Shown: positions 1-8,393, counted from the stretch's first letter. The stretch is DNA of 64,000 nucleotides from Methylophilus sp. DW102 (GCF_037076555.1 NZ_AP029023.1:496001-560000), one strand, 5' to 3'. A program made the numbers and translations. The notes: a model not told the origin generated them from the letters alone.

Positions 1-72
1 TCCAAGCAGCATTTAGTGCGGCAAATGTGGCATGGCCGCATTCACTTACGCAAATAAGCGGGCCTTGCGCCT

Positions 73-1863
73 TTAATCTACTTCAATCGGTGGGGCAACC
101 TTGAGCACTTCGTCTACGGTTGTCAGGCCTGCCGCAATTTTCTCAGCACCGTTTAGCATCAAAGGTTGCATCCCCGCTTGCGTGGCAGCCTGTCTGAGTT
201 GGATCAAATCGGTTTCAGGCGTGATCAGTTTGCGTAAGGTCGGTGTGAGTGTCAGCATCTCATAAATCCCGGTGCGACCACGGTAACCCGTGTTGCGGCA
301 CTCCTTGCAGCCCACGGCTTTCATGATTTTTGCCGGTTTGGCGGCCTTGAACGGGCGCGTAACGCTGGCCCATTCTGCGTCAGAAATGGTGGCTTCTGTT
401 TTGCAATGCGGGCACAAGGTGCGCACCAGCCGTTGCGCCATAATCCCTAGCAGGCTGGAATGTATCAGGTAGGCAGGCACGCCTAAATCCAGCAAGCGCG
501 TGACAGCCGATGGCGCATCGTTGGTGTGCAGCGTGGATAGCACCAGGTGGCCGGTCAGCGCGGCCTGAATCGCCATATCGGCGGTTTCCTGATCGCGGAT
601 CTCGCCGACCATGATAATGTCGGGGTCTTGGCGCATCAGTGTACGTATGCCTTCGGCAAAGCCCAGGCCGATATTCTGTGTCACCTGCATCTGGTTAAAG
701 GCCGGCTCTATCATCTCAATCGGGTCTTCTACCGTACATACATTGACTTCATCGGTCGCCAATTGCTTGAGTGTGGTATACAGCGTGGTGGTTTTGCCCG
801 AGCCGGTAGGCCCGGTGACCAGAATGATGCCGTTGGGCTGGTGAGTCCACTGTGCCCATTGCTCGCCCTGACGCTTGGAAAAACCGAGTAACTGAAAATC
901 CTGTACCAGCACGTCCGGCTTGAAAATCCGCATCACCAGTTTTTCGCCAAACGCGGTCGGCATGGTCGATAAGCGTAATTCAACCTCCTTGCCATCAGTG
1001 TCTACGGTTTTGACACGACCATCCTGCGGGCGGCGTTTCTCCACCATGTCCATCCGCCCCAGCAGCTTGATGCGGCTGGTAATCGCATTCATGATATTGC
1101 TCGGCAGCTGATAAACCTGATGCAATACACCGTCGATGCGGAAACGCATCAAGCCCAGATTGCGGCGCGGTTCCAGGTGGATATCACTGGCGCGCTGCTC
1201 GAAGGCATATTTAAACAACCAGTCGACAATGCTCACCACGTGCTGTTCATTCGCATCCAGTTGGCGGTCTTTGCCCAGCTCAATCAACTGTTCAAAGTTT
1301 TGTACGCCGACAATTTGCCCGGCCTTGGCGGCATTCGCAGATTGAATCGCTGCAGAAAGCTGATACACCTCGGGCAAATAACGCTGCAAGTCCAGCGGAT
1401 TCACCATCACCACTTCAATGCGCAACTTCAGCATCCGCTCCAGATCATGCAGCCAGGTCTGGTGGAATGGATCGGCCGTCGCAATTGTGGCCACCCCATT
1501 CCTGACCGTAATCGGCATGATGCGCAGGCGCTCGGCATAGGCTTGCGACACAATTTGCGCCGCGGCACTAAAGTCCAGTTTTAGGGGGTCGATTTGATAA
1601 TAAGGCACTGCAGCCTGCTCTGCCACAAAGCGGCTCAGGGCCTCTACAGTCAATAATTGATTGGGGTTTTGTAAATCCGGCCATTTTTGCTCGGCCACAA
1701 TCACAACCGGGTGAATTTTGGAGCTGTCCCGCTTGCGATCTTTATAAAGCTTTTCAGCCTGGACTTTATCTGCATGCCCATGAGCAACCAGCATGCGTAA
1801 CAAATCCGAGAGCCGCAGGCTCTCTATGGTTTTGGGCGAGGAAACGGGGATTGGACTATTCAT
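73..1863 (-). CDS. GspE/PilB-family type II secretion or type IV pilus assembly ATPase
   Basis: Hexameric cytoplasmic ATPase that powers pseudopilus or pilus assembly, or a related secretion machine. The 596-residue protein has an N-terminal GspE/PilB regulatory domain (about residues 15-170). The motor domain follows, with Walker A GPTGSGKTTT at 351-360, an Asp box (CTVEDPIE), a Walker B-like stretch (RQDPDIIMVGEIRD) and a His box (STLHTNDAPS). A zinc-binding module has paired cysteines (CPHC, then CKEC before RNTGYRGRTG). All catalytic elements are intact and the length is normal. No other secretion or pilus gene lies beside it, so its partner machine cannot be told from here; the left window edge may hide neighbours. 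Family is certain, exact subfamily is not. Confidence 0.93.
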   Translation of the reverse strand: MNSPIPVSSPKTIESLRLSDLLRMLVAHGHADKVQAEKLYKDRKRDSSKIHPVVIVAEQKWPDLQNPNQLLTVEALSRFVAEQAAVPYYQIDPLKLDFSAAAQIVSQAYAERLRIMPITVRNGVATIATADPFHQTWLHDLERMLKLRIEVVMVNPLDLQRYLPEVYQLSAAIQSANAAKAGQIVGVQNFEQLIELGKDRQLDANEQHVVSIVDWLFKYAFEQRASDIHLEPRRNLGLMRFRIDGVLHQVYQLPSNIMNAITSRIKLLGRMDMVEKRRPQDGRVKTVDTDGKEVELRLSTMPTAFGEKLVMRIFKPDVLVQDFQLLGFSKRQGEQWAQWTHQPNGIILVTGPTGSGKTTTLYTTLKQLATDEVNVCTVEDPIEMIEPAFNQMQVTQNIGLGFAEGIRTLMRQDPDIIMVGEIRDQETADMAIQAALTGHLVLSTLHTNDAPSAVTRLLDLGVPAYLIHSSLLGIMAQRLVRTLCPHCKTEATISDAEWASVTRPFKAAKPAKIMKAVGCKECRNTGYRGRTGIYEMLTLTPTLRKLITPETDLIQLRQAATQAGMQPLMLNGAEKIAAGLTTVDEVLKVAPPIEVD

Positions 1864-2082
1864 GTCACATGCTGGCTAGACTAGCTGCAAATGATGCAAG
1901 AGTCATGCCATCAGGAGGTGGCAGAAATGGTCATATTGGTTAGATTTGAAATGTGTTTAGCCCGGGGTGTCTAAAGGTTTTTAATTTGAATCTGTCACTT
2001 ATTGTTGAGCGTTATTAAGTTTTGATTTGGGGAAAATCTTGATGGATGTTTCTTAAAGAGATATTTTTTGCCTCTAGGCGAG

Positions 2083-2114
2083 TTGCTTTCTGGTGCTTTT
2101 CTACCAGAAAGCAA
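2083..2114. repeat. Perfect 12-bp-arm hairpin in gene-free region
   Basis: Arms TTGCTTTCTGGT (2083-2094) and ACCAGAAAGCAA (2103-2114) are perfectly complementary around an 8-nt loop. It sits at the left end of a repeat-rich intergenic stretch and is not followed by a T-run, so it looks more like a repeat end or structured RNA than a simple terminator. Confidence 0.6.
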
Positions 2115-2175
2115 TCTAAGAGGAGGACACCCAGCCATCACTGGCTTCGGCTGCCTTGCGTTGCTCGGTAAAGTG

Positions 2176-2523
2176 GGCTGCCATCAAAACTCGCCCTGGC
2201 GGCTTGCACAAACCGCAAGCCACTGCGGAACTCAAACAGTTGATGGCAGAAAGCTCCCACTTCATCTGCGCTACTCAGCGTGATGGGATGGGATTTATCT
2301 CGTCAAAGTCACACTGTTGAAGTTTGGACGCTTGCAAAAACCAATTCTTTTATTCAATCCACTGACCGTTACGCTCATCTGGTGTTCGGGGTCCCCCTCT
2401 GCCGCACGCTTTAATTAAAAGAGTGCAACGCAGGATTGGCGGGGGTCTTCGGCCATCGTCTGTTTAAGCTCCGCAGTGGCTTGCGTTTTGTGCAAGCCGC
2501 TAGGGCGAGTTTCGATGGCCGCC
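2176..2523. repeat. Long imperfect inverted repeat in the 785-bp gene-free region between gspE and nadC
   Basis: The left arm (2176-2252) and the reverse complement of the right arm (2447-2523) align over about 70 bp with roughly 62 identities, including a shared core CTTGCACAAA. About 195 bp separates the arms. The whole stretch 1864-2648 has no convincing gene; a 71-codon ORF at 2068-2283 only reads through the left arm. No transposase is present. The structure could be a degenerate palindromic intergenic repeat, a nonautonomous element, or two inverted copies of a dispersed repeat. Confidence 0.7.
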
Positions 2524-2648
2524 CGGCAAATCGAGTGGCACAGTAAAGAACGGTCACCTAAAGGTGAAAGCAATGGTTATTCAATCTAGCCAAAGCTTAA
2601 AGAATAACTTTTTACTGCGTTATTTAAATCGTCTGCGCGGATGTTCTA

Positions 2649-3518
2649 TCACTTCATCTGTATCCGCATACTCAAATCCACCGCCTGAATATTTTTAGTC
2701 AGTGCCCCAATCGAAATCCGGTCTACGCCTGTTTCCGCAATCGCCCGCACTGTCGTTAAGTCCACATTGCCCGATGCTTCCAGCAAGGCTTGTTTTTGAT
2801 TGATTGCGACAGCTTTGCGCAAGTCTTCCAGCGTGAAATTATCGAGCAAGATACTGGTGGCGCCGGCATCCAGCGCTTGCTGCAGTTCATCCAGTGTTTC
2901 CACTTCGATCTGGATATTATCCGTGCTGCGCATGGCGAAGGCGGCTTCAAGCACGGCGGCAATCGAGCCTGCGGCGGCGATATGGTTTTCCTTGATCAGG
3001 ATGCCGTCGTACAAGGCCAGCCGTTGGTTGGCGCCACCGCCAGCGAGCACAGCATATTTTTGTGCCAGACGCAGGCCAGGCAGGGTCTTGCGCGTATCGA
3101 GAATTTGAGTAGGGAGTTCACCAATCGCGTCAACATAGCGGCGGGTGTGAGTGGCTACTGCAGAAAGCGTTTGCAAAAAGTTGAGGGCCGGGCGTTCGGC
3201 ACTGAGCATGGCGCGAGCGTCGCCATGAATATGGACCAGCGCTTGATTGGGGACGACGCGGTCACCGTCTTTTACCAGCCATTCGATCTGGATGCTGCGA
3301 TCCAACTGCGCAAAGCACTGTTGCGCCCAGGCGCAGCCGCAGAGAATGGCAGCCTCACGGCTGATAATGGTCGCGCTGGCCTGGGTGCCGGCAGGGATTA
3401 GTGCAGCGGTCAGGTCGCCTTTGCCCAGGTCTTCTGCCAGGGCCGATTGCACTTGCGCCGCTATCAGATCGGCATTTAAGTAGTCGGGCAAGTGTTGGTA
3501 AAGTGATGCAGTAGTCAT
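2649..3518 (-). CDS. nadC: Nicotinate-nucleotide pyrophosphorylase (quinolinate phosphoribosyltransferase)
   Basis: Cytoplasmic enzyme of de novo NAD synthesis: quinolinate + PRPP gives nicotinate mononucleotide, CO2 and PPi. The 289-residue protein carries family signatures ERPALNFLQ (108-116), DTRKTLPGLR (141-150), the GGGANQR loop (160-166) and KENH (176-179), then the (beta/alpha) barrel ending in SIGALTKNIQAVDLSM. The start at 3518 (MTTASLYQHL) matches the family N-terminus; an in-frame ATG at 3620 would add 34 residues unlike the family and is not favoured. It is monocistronic and divergent from the neighbouring GST gene; nadA and nadB are not in the window. Confidence 0.97.
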   Translation of the reverse strand: MTTASLYQHLPDYLNADLIAAQVQSALAEDLGKGDLTAALIPAGTQASATIISREAAILCGCAWAQQCFAQLDRSIQIEWLVKDGDRVVPNQALVHIHGDARAMLSAERPALNFLQTLSAVATHTRRYVDAIGELPTQILDTRKTLPGLRLAQKYAVLAGGGANQRLALYDGILIKENHIAAAGSIAAVLEAAFAMRSTDNIQIEVETLDELQQALDAGATSILLDNFTLEDLRKAVAINQKQALLEASGNVDLTTVRAIAETGVDRISIGALTKNIQAVDLSMRIQMK

Positions 3519-3682
3519 GAGCAGCTCAGTCAATTTAAAATTTATGCAGATGAGCGTTCTAAGCCCATGGCAAAAGCTATTATAATAAAAGCACCCCAAG
3601 ACCAGCGAGTTTTGTACCATCGTATTGCGTCATGGGGTATTTTTTCGGTAAAAGTACTCTTCAATCCGGCTCACATCACACT

Positions 3683-4306
3683 ATGCAGCTTTTATATACG
3701 GTTAACAGTCCCTATGCACGTAAAGTGCGTATCGTCGCCATTGAGAAACATATTGACCTGACTTTGACGGAGGTCGTGCTGTCTGCGCTGGATTGTCCCG
3801 TGAGCCAGCACAACCCGTTGGGTAAGGTTCCGGTGCTGGTGCTGGATGATGGCGACGCCTTGTATGATTCACGCGTGATTGTCGAGTATCTGGATCATCG
3901 TACGCCGGTGGCCCACCTGATTCCGCAAGACCACTCAGCCAAAATCAAGGTCCGTCGCTGGGAGTCACTTGCCGATGGTGTGTGCGATGCTGCCGTGGCG
4001 GTGATCTTGGAACAACGCAAGCCAGAGGTGCAGCAGTCTGCGCCATGGATAGAAAAGCAATTTGCCAAGGTGACGGCTGGCCTGACCGTGCTTGATAATG
4101 ACTTGCTAAAGAAAAAGTGGTGTGTCAACGAAACGTTCAGTCTGGCAGACATTGCCCTGGGCACCGCGCTGGGCTACATAGACTTGCGTTTTAAAAATGT
4201 GCAATGGGAAGGCAAATACTGGCAAGAGAAGTTTCCTAATCTGGCCAAACATTACGGGGTGCTGGTAAAGCGTCCCAGCTTCAAGCAAACCATGCCACAG
4301 CCTTAA
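3683..4306 (+). CDS. Glutathione S-transferase family protein
   Basis: A soluble 207-residue GST-fold protein. The N-terminal thioredoxin-like domain (about 1-80) has the start-strand motif YTVNSPYARKVRI with a likely catalytic Ser/Tyr region, the cis-proline loop GKVPVL and the glutathione-contact segment DSRVIVEYLD. The all-helical C-terminal domain (about 90-207) carries the folding motif FSLADIALGTALGYIDLR. ATG at 3683 gives the canonical N-terminus MQLLYTVNSPY; the ORF extends upstream to 3632 without homology. The substrate cannot be read from the sequence. The hairpin at 4319-4349 probably ends the transcript. Confidence 0.9.
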   Translation: MQLLYTVNSPYARKVRIVAIEKHIDLTLTEVVLSALDCPVSQHNPLGKVPVLVLDDGDALYDSRVIVEYLDHRTPVAHLIPQDHSAKIKVRRWESLADGVCDAAVAVILEQRKPEVQQSAPWIEKQFAKVTAGLTVLDNDLLKKKWCVNETFSLADIALGTALGYIDLRFKNVQWEGKYWQEKFPNLAKHYGVLVKRPSFKQTMPQP

Positions 4307-4318
4307 GGCACCTTATCT

Positions 4319-4349
4319 CAGCATTCCGTCCTAAGCTGTCGGGATGCTG
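4319..4349 (+). terminator. Hairpin after the GST gene
   Basis: Arms CAGCATTCCG (4319-4328) and CGGGATGCTG (4340-4349) pair over 10 bp with one G-T wobble. A weak T-rich stretch follows (TCTTGATTTTC). Its position 12 bp after the GST stop fits a terminator. Confidence 0.55.
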
Positions 4350-4497
4350 TCTTGATTTTCTCCAGTTGATCTTCAGCCGTTCACCTTGTGATGCGGCGCT
4401 TTCCCCTCGTCTGCCTTCTTTTTCATTCTGCCTTTTGGCCTCACTGCATCTATCCACTTAAGCTTAATCACCGATCGTATTTTTACGTTGCAAAACT

Positions 4498-4518
4498 AAA
4501 TGATAATTGTTATCATTT
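4498..4518. promoter_or_regulatory. Fur box upstream of the small protein / PEP-CTERM / TonB receptor cluster
   Basis: Perfect 9-bp arms AAATGATAA (4498-4506) and TTATCATTT (4510-4518) around a TTG centre closely match the Fur consensus built on GATAAT repeats. It lies about 35-50 bp before the small ORF at 4551, where a Fur repressor would block transcription when iron is plentiful. Confidence 0.75.
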
Positions 4519-4550
4519 AAGAATACTCAAAAACATGATCAATACATGCT

Positions 4551-4748
4551 ATGCAGGCAATGAATGCACCAGTCAAAAAAAGATTGCTAGAACTGCTGGA
4601 TGAGCTCATCGCTCATGATGGCTTCGGTAGCATCAAAGTGGATATACGCCTGCTCAAGCGGGGCCAGAAAGAAGTCATTATTGATTGCGGCAAGCAGTAC
4701 CGCTATGTGGTTGATTTTGAGTCCAGGCAGGAGAAGCAAGGCGCCTGA
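4551..4748 (+). CDS. Small conserved protein under a Fur box (possibly DUF2292-like)
   Basis: A 65-residue (or 62-residue, from ATG 4560) soluble acidic/basic protein with no signal peptide. The stretch LLDELIAHDGFGSIKVDIRL followed by KEVIIDCGKQYRYVVDF resembles the small DUF2292-type family, in which a helix precedes a GxGSI strand, but the match was made by eye. The start is uncertain because neither ATG has a strong ribosome binding site. The Fur box immediately upstream suggests expression under iron limitation. It precedes a PEP-CTERM protein and a TonB-dependent receptor on the same strand, so it may belong to the same iron-linked locus. Function unknown. Confidence 0.6.
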   Translation: MQAMNAPVKKRLLELLDELIAHDGFGSIKVDIRLLKRGQKEVIIDCGKQYRYVVDFESRQEKQGA

Positions 4749-4799
4749 CCATGCGTGATTAAAACAACATCACTTTTATTTTTTAATTTCAATTTTATT

Positions 4800-4915
4800 G
4801 CCATGCGCAAAGCGTGGCGATTGAAATACTCAACGGTGTGGGTCCGTGAGACTTCATTTTAAAAAAATGGCGCGATGGCCTTCGAGAGGAAGGGGCACAA
4901 GCGCTCGTTGAGGAG
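4800..4915 (+). promoter_or_regulatory. Structured 5' leader of the PEP-CTERM gene with two mutually exclusive pairings
   Basis: The leader contains a 7-bp hairpin at 4800-4818. Segment CTCAACG (4829-4835) can pair perfectly with CGTTGAG (4906-4912), which overlaps the first bases of the Shine-Dalgarno AGGAG (4911-4915). The same segment can instead form a local hairpin with CCGTGAG (4844-4850) with one bulged A. A CCTTC/GAAGG hairpin lies between. Two competing helices, one touching the ribosome binding site, is the usual design of a cis-acting RNA switch. It matches no riboswitch class recognised here; the pairings were found by eye. Confidence 0.4.
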
Positions 4916-4924
4916 AAATAAATC

Positions 4925-5581
4925 ATGAAATTTTCAGCTTTGGCATTCACCTTAGGCATGCTGTTCAATAGTTCCGCGTTTGCGACCCAGGCAGTATGGG
5001 ACACCGCCAATCCCTGGGGGAGTCTGACACCAGCGAGTTATGCTGAGTGGAACGTGTTTAACAGCACCAATGACAATACACCAGATGTCGCTGTGACTGC
5101 CGGGATCACCGCTTCTGTGCAAGAAACTACAGGCGGTGCTTTTATCACTGGCGGGGGCAATATTTATAGTTTCTCTGGTGCTACGGCATTCACCGCGACC
5201 TTGAGCGGTGCCAGCACAGGCCTGTTTGATGTCTATCTGCGTATTGCAACCTTGGGCACCCTGGCCAACAGTTCAGCAACCTTGAATGGCGTTACAGCGA
5301 CTTCCGTGTTGCAGTTTAACGAAGATCAAGGCACCGTGATGGGAGGGGCAACTGCTGAACAAGAGTTGTATTGGAAATGGAGCAATGTCGCCGCTTCCAG
5401 CCTGTATACCTTTAAATTCAATGCCAATTCATCCAGTATGAGTTTGGATCAATTGGCATTGGCCGCCGTGTCTGTGCCTACTGTGACACCGGTGCCTGAA
5501 CCTGAGGCCTTTAGTCTGATGGGCTTGGGACTGGGTTTGATGGCATTTGTCGCGCGCCGCAACGCAAAAAAACAAGCCTGA
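4925..5581 (+). CDS. PEP-CTERM sorting-signal protein, exported
   Basis: Extracellular or envelope protein of 218 residues. A signal peptide (1-20, cleavage after AFA) is followed by a Thr/Ser/Gly/Ala-rich, probably beta-rich region. The C-terminus has a PEP-CTERM signal: VPEP at 190-193, a hydrophobic helix about 196-209, then RR (211-212) and a basic tail. PEP-CTERM proteins are recognised by an exosortase (EpsH/XrtA type), which is not in this window and would have to be encoded elsewhere. The Shine-Dalgarno AGGAG at 4911-4915 supports ATG 4925. The gene sits between a Fur-boxed small ORF and a TonB-dependent receptor, suggesting a role in surface capture of the receptor's ligand (inference). 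Body family unrecognised. Confidence 0.88.
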   Translation: MKFSALAFTLGMLFNSSAFATQAVWDTANPWGSLTPASYAEWNVFNSTNDNTPDVAVTAGITASVQETTGGAFITGGGNIYSFSGATAFTATLSGASTGLFDVYLRIATLGTLANSSATLNGVTATSVLQFNEDQGTVMGGATAEQELYWKWSNVAASSLYTFKFNANSSSMSLDQLALAAVSVPTVTPVPEPEAFSLMGLGLGLMAFVARRNAKKQA

Positions 5582-5603
5582 TTCCCATTCGGCTGACCAT
5601 GGC

Positions 5604-5625
5604 AAAGGGGCTGTTTAGCCCCTTT
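5604..5625 (+). terminator. Hairpin between the PEP-CTERM and TonB receptor genes
   Basis: Perfect arms AAAGGGGC (5604-5611) and GCCCCTTT (5618-5625) with loop TGTTTA. The T-tract is only the TTT in the arm plus CTTG, so it may be a leaky terminator or processing site that lowers receptor expression relative to the upstream gene. Confidence 0.5.
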
Positions 5626-5651
5626 CTTGCGCGCCCACTTATTTTCGTTAA

Positions 5652-8030
5652 ATGAACATCACCGGTTTAAAGCGGGCTCGCTCTCTTGCGATCCTCTCCA
5701 GTTGCCTGTCTGAAAAAAGCTTCATTCGCACAAGGTTAACCTTGTTTGTGGGGCTGTGTTGGCTCGCCTGTTTTTTTTGGCCTCACGCCGCCTGGGCTGA
5801 GCAGCCAATACCAGACGTGGAGGCAACGGACGTGCAAACGCCCCCTGCGTCTCCAGCACCCACGATAAAACAGCCAGTGGCCGAGGAGGTGGATACGCTG
5901 CCTGAGGTCACCATCCAGGAAAAAAAACAAAAAGCGCCCGAGACTGGGATCAATCCAACCTTGCCGGTTACCACCATTACCAGCGAACAATTGCAACGTG
6001 CCCAGCCCAGCAATATTTTTGATGCGGTCAGAGCCGTGCCAGGGGTGTCTATCTCTGGCGGACCACGGCCGAGTGGCATGACGTTTGGGATTCGAGGCTA
6101 CGTGGACAATGAAGACGTGCTGGTGAAAGTGGATGGCGTGCCCAAAGGATTTGAGAAATACCGTATGGGCGGGACATTTATCGAGCCGGAATTATTAAAA
6201 AGCATAGAGGTGCAACGTGGGCCGCAGATTTCGAGTGGTTCCGGATCACTGGGCGGCACCGTCAATGCGACGACTAAAAATGCTGAAGACTTTTTAAAAC
6301 CCGGCCAACACTATGGCGGCAAGGCCAAGTTTGGCTATGGCAATAACAGCGATGAATATTCACGTTCCTATCTGCTGTATGCGCGCCCCGATGAACGCGT
6401 GGATATTTTGTATAACTATTCCAATCGGCAGGCCAATAATTTGACCTTGGGCGATGGCTCCAAGCTACAAAGTTCTGCGATTGAATCTATTTCACAGTTG
6501 CTCAAGGTCAGTGTGTTTCCAACCGAAGACTTGCAGTTGGTGACCTCTGTGGTGAAGTTTGAGGATACCGGGCTACAACCCTATGATGCGACAGGCGGAC
6601 AACCCGGTTTCTTTGGCAATGTGGTGCGTTCGGTGGATGATCTCACCTGGTCAGAGACAGTGAACTACGATCCTCAACACCCGTGGATCAACTTTAAGGG
6701 CACTATCGGCGCCGGGCATACGCATTTGCAAGATGTGATTGGTCAGGGTGCGCCGTTCAATTCCACGTTTAATGCCTTGCAAAGGCAGTGTCAGGGTGTC
6801 ATCAATACGACAAATCCCGCGGATACCACGACTTGCCGCGGCAATTTGACGGATACGTACGAATATAAAACAAACACCGTAGACCTGAGCAACCGGGCAA
6901 TCTTTGCTGAGAAAGATCTATGGTCTGTTTCGTTACTGACGGGCTACCAATACAACGCCAGCGAACGTGAAATTACCCGCTTCTTCGACAATCGGAAGAC
7001 CGCGTTACAAGCGCTTTATCCCGACGGCTTTAATGCCTCAGCGCCGCCAGGGCGCAAGTCATTTCATGCCGTTTATGTGCAACCAAAGTTTGAGTTCGGC
7101 GCATTTTCAGTGATCCCGGGCTATCGCCAGGACCGTTATCAAGTAGAGGCTGATGGAGGGACTTTGGCCTTGCTCGCCCCCTATGGCCAGGCAAGTACCA
7201 TCAAATTCAAACAAGAGACCTGGAGTCTGGGCCTGGCCTATGATGCCTTAGCCAAACAAAACCCCGACAAACTAACCTTTTACAGCAATTACGGGCAAGG
7301 CTTCAGGCCGCCCCTGATTGATGAATATTTTACGCAGGGGCCGTTCAGCCGTTGTCGTGCGCAAGTCATGACAACCAAGGGGCCGAAGTCGCAGATTTGT
7401 GGGGATTTGTATGTGCCGCAGCGCTCTGAAACCACCGAGGCCGGGGTGAGTTATCAAACACCGCACTTGTTCAATAGCACTATCTGGTTTTCAGGCAAGC
7501 TGAATTTTTATCACACCTATACCTCGCATTTGCTGACCTCATTGCGTGAAGATGCCAATGGCAATCTTGCGCAAGATGGTTGGGAGCGCAGAAACGGGGT
7601 TGAGGTTGAAAGCTTTTTGCAATATCGTGGGTGGTATCTGCGTAGTGCGTATTCCAGAATCAATGGTGGGATTAATACCGGGCTGGTCAGTGCGCCGTTG
7701 TATACCGCGCCAGGCAATACCTTCAATGTGCAGCTGGGCGCCGTGCTCTCAGAGGCAGTCGATCTGAACCTCAGTTACCGCAAGGTTTCTGACCGGGATA
7801 TCCTGTTAAGTGGGGATGGCACCACCGCCAGCCCTTACCTGTTTGGGACACAGGACGGCTATGCGCTTTGGAATGCAGGTGCCCGTTGGCAGGCGAGTAA
7901 ACATGTGACGTTACGACTGATCGGTGAAAATCTCAAAAATACGCTGTATCGCCTGGATGGCACCATGGGCGGCCTGGGTATGTACGGCCCTGGCCGGAAT
8001 GTGAAATTTCAGGTTGAGCTGACCTACTAG
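5652..8030 (+). CDS. TonB-dependent outer-membrane receptor, hemoglobin/transferrin-receptor-like
   Basis: A 792-residue 22-strand outer-membrane barrel for active import of a scarce ligand. Visible parts: a long signal region (cleavage near AWA-E at 49/50), a proline-rich N-terminal stretch, a TonB-box-like DTLPEVTIQ (81-89), a plug (about 100-215) with IFDAVRAVPGVSISGG and IEVQRGPQISSGSGSLGG, the barrel, and a C-terminal strand ending in aromatic Tyr. The plug style and the NTLYRLDG...GPGRNVKF ending resemble the heme/hemoglobin receptor group. The FRAP-like site reads GFRPPLIDEYF and a clear NPNL motif is absent. Two extracellular loops each carry a cysteine pair. No Shine-Dalgarno precedes ATG 5652, so the start may lie further in. 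The ligand is not determined. Confidence 0.9.
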   Translation: MNITGLKRARSLAILSSCLSEKSFIRTRLTLFVGLCWLACFFWPHAAWAEQPIPDVEATDVQTPPASPAPTIKQPVAEEVDTLPEVTIQEKKQKAPETGINPTLPVTTITSEQLQRAQPSNIFDAVRAVPGVSISGGPRPSGMTFGIRGYVDNEDVLVKVDGVPKGFEKYRMGGTFIEPELLKSIEVQRGPQISSGSGSLGGTVNATTKNAEDFLKPGQHYGGKAKFGYGNNSDEYSRSYLLYARPDERVDILYNYSNRQANNLTLGDGSKLQSSAIESISQLLKVSVFPTEDLQLVTSVVKFEDTGLQPYDATGGQPGFFGNVVRSVDDLTWSETVNYDPQHPWINFKGTIGAGHTHLQDVIGQGAPFNSTFNALQRQCQGVINTTNPADTTTCRGNLTDTYEYKTNTVDLSNRAIFAEKDLWSVSLLTGYQYNASEREITRFFDNRKTALQALYPDGFNASAPPGRKSFHAVYVQPKFEFGAFSVIPGYRQDRYQVEADGGTLALLAPYGQASTIKFKQETWSLGLAYDALAKQNPDKLTFYSNYGQGFRPPLIDEYFTQGPFSRCRAQVMTTKGPKSQICGDLYVPQRSETTEAGVSYQTPHLFNSTIWFSGKLNFYHTYTSHLLTSLREDANGNLAQDGWERRNGVEVESFLQYRGWYLRSAYSRINGGINTGLVSAPLYTAPGNTFNVQLGAVLSEAVDLNLSYRKVSDRDILLSGDGTTASPYLFGTQDGYALWNAGARWQASKHVTLRLIGENLKNTLYRLDGTMGGLGMYGPGRNVKFQVELTY

Positions 8031-8063
8031 CCAAGATGGGACATTGGCGGTTGACGACCGCTG

Positions 8064-8393
8064 CTAGAGTGGGCCCAAATCGTCATCGCCCAGCAGATGC
8101 AGCTTGTTTTTGTGACGCAAGGTTTGACGCTCGTTCAAGCGTTTTTGTGCGGGGCTCGGGAAGTCGGTAAAGCTGATCAGGTTACGCTCAATCAAAATGC
8201 CAATCAGGTCTTCGAGCACGCGCGCGAGCTGAATGTCACTCTCACGGAAGGTGTGGTGCCTTTTGAGTTCGTCATCCAGAAAACACAAATACTCTGTGTC
8301 GGTATTATCTATTTCCACCCAGTCCGCAGCCACTTGCGTATCCGGGCTGGCCGCAATAATCGCACCTTGGTTATTTTTTAAGACGTAGGCCAT
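8064..8393 (-). CDS. Conserved hypothetical protein, betaproteobacterial (tryptophan-synthase-beta-like by old annotation)
   Basis: A 109-residue soluble protein without signal or membrane helix. N-terminus MAYVLKNNQGAIIAAS is followed by an acidic segment and the conserved-looking core SDIQLARVLEDLIGILIERN and LISFTDFPSPAQKRL. It resembles a small betaproteobacterial family that databases have often labelled tryptophan synthase subunit beta-like without support. Real function unknown. It lies 94 bp downstream of mnmA on the same strand. Confidence 0.7.
   Translation of the reverse strand: MAYVLKNNQGAIIAASPDTQVAADWVEIDNTDTEYLCFLDDELKRHHTFRESDIQLARVLEDLIGILIERNLISFTDFPSPAQKRLNERQTLRHKNKLHLLGDDDLGPL

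Noticed and set aside
1..72. Possible gene end at the left edge
   Set aside because: Too short, and no stop-bounded frame with recognisable sequence.
2068..2283. 71-codon ORF in the gene-free region
   Set aside because: It reads straight through the left arm of the inverted repeat, has no ribosome site and no recognisable protein pattern.
4388..4603. 71-codon ORF overlapping the Fur box
   Set aside because: Composition is unlike a protein, and it overlaps the better small ORF and its Fur box in another frame.
4749..4924. Known riboswitch class (cobalamin, c-di-GMP or similar)
   Set aside because: No class-defining conserved bases were found; only a generic competing-helix layout is reported.
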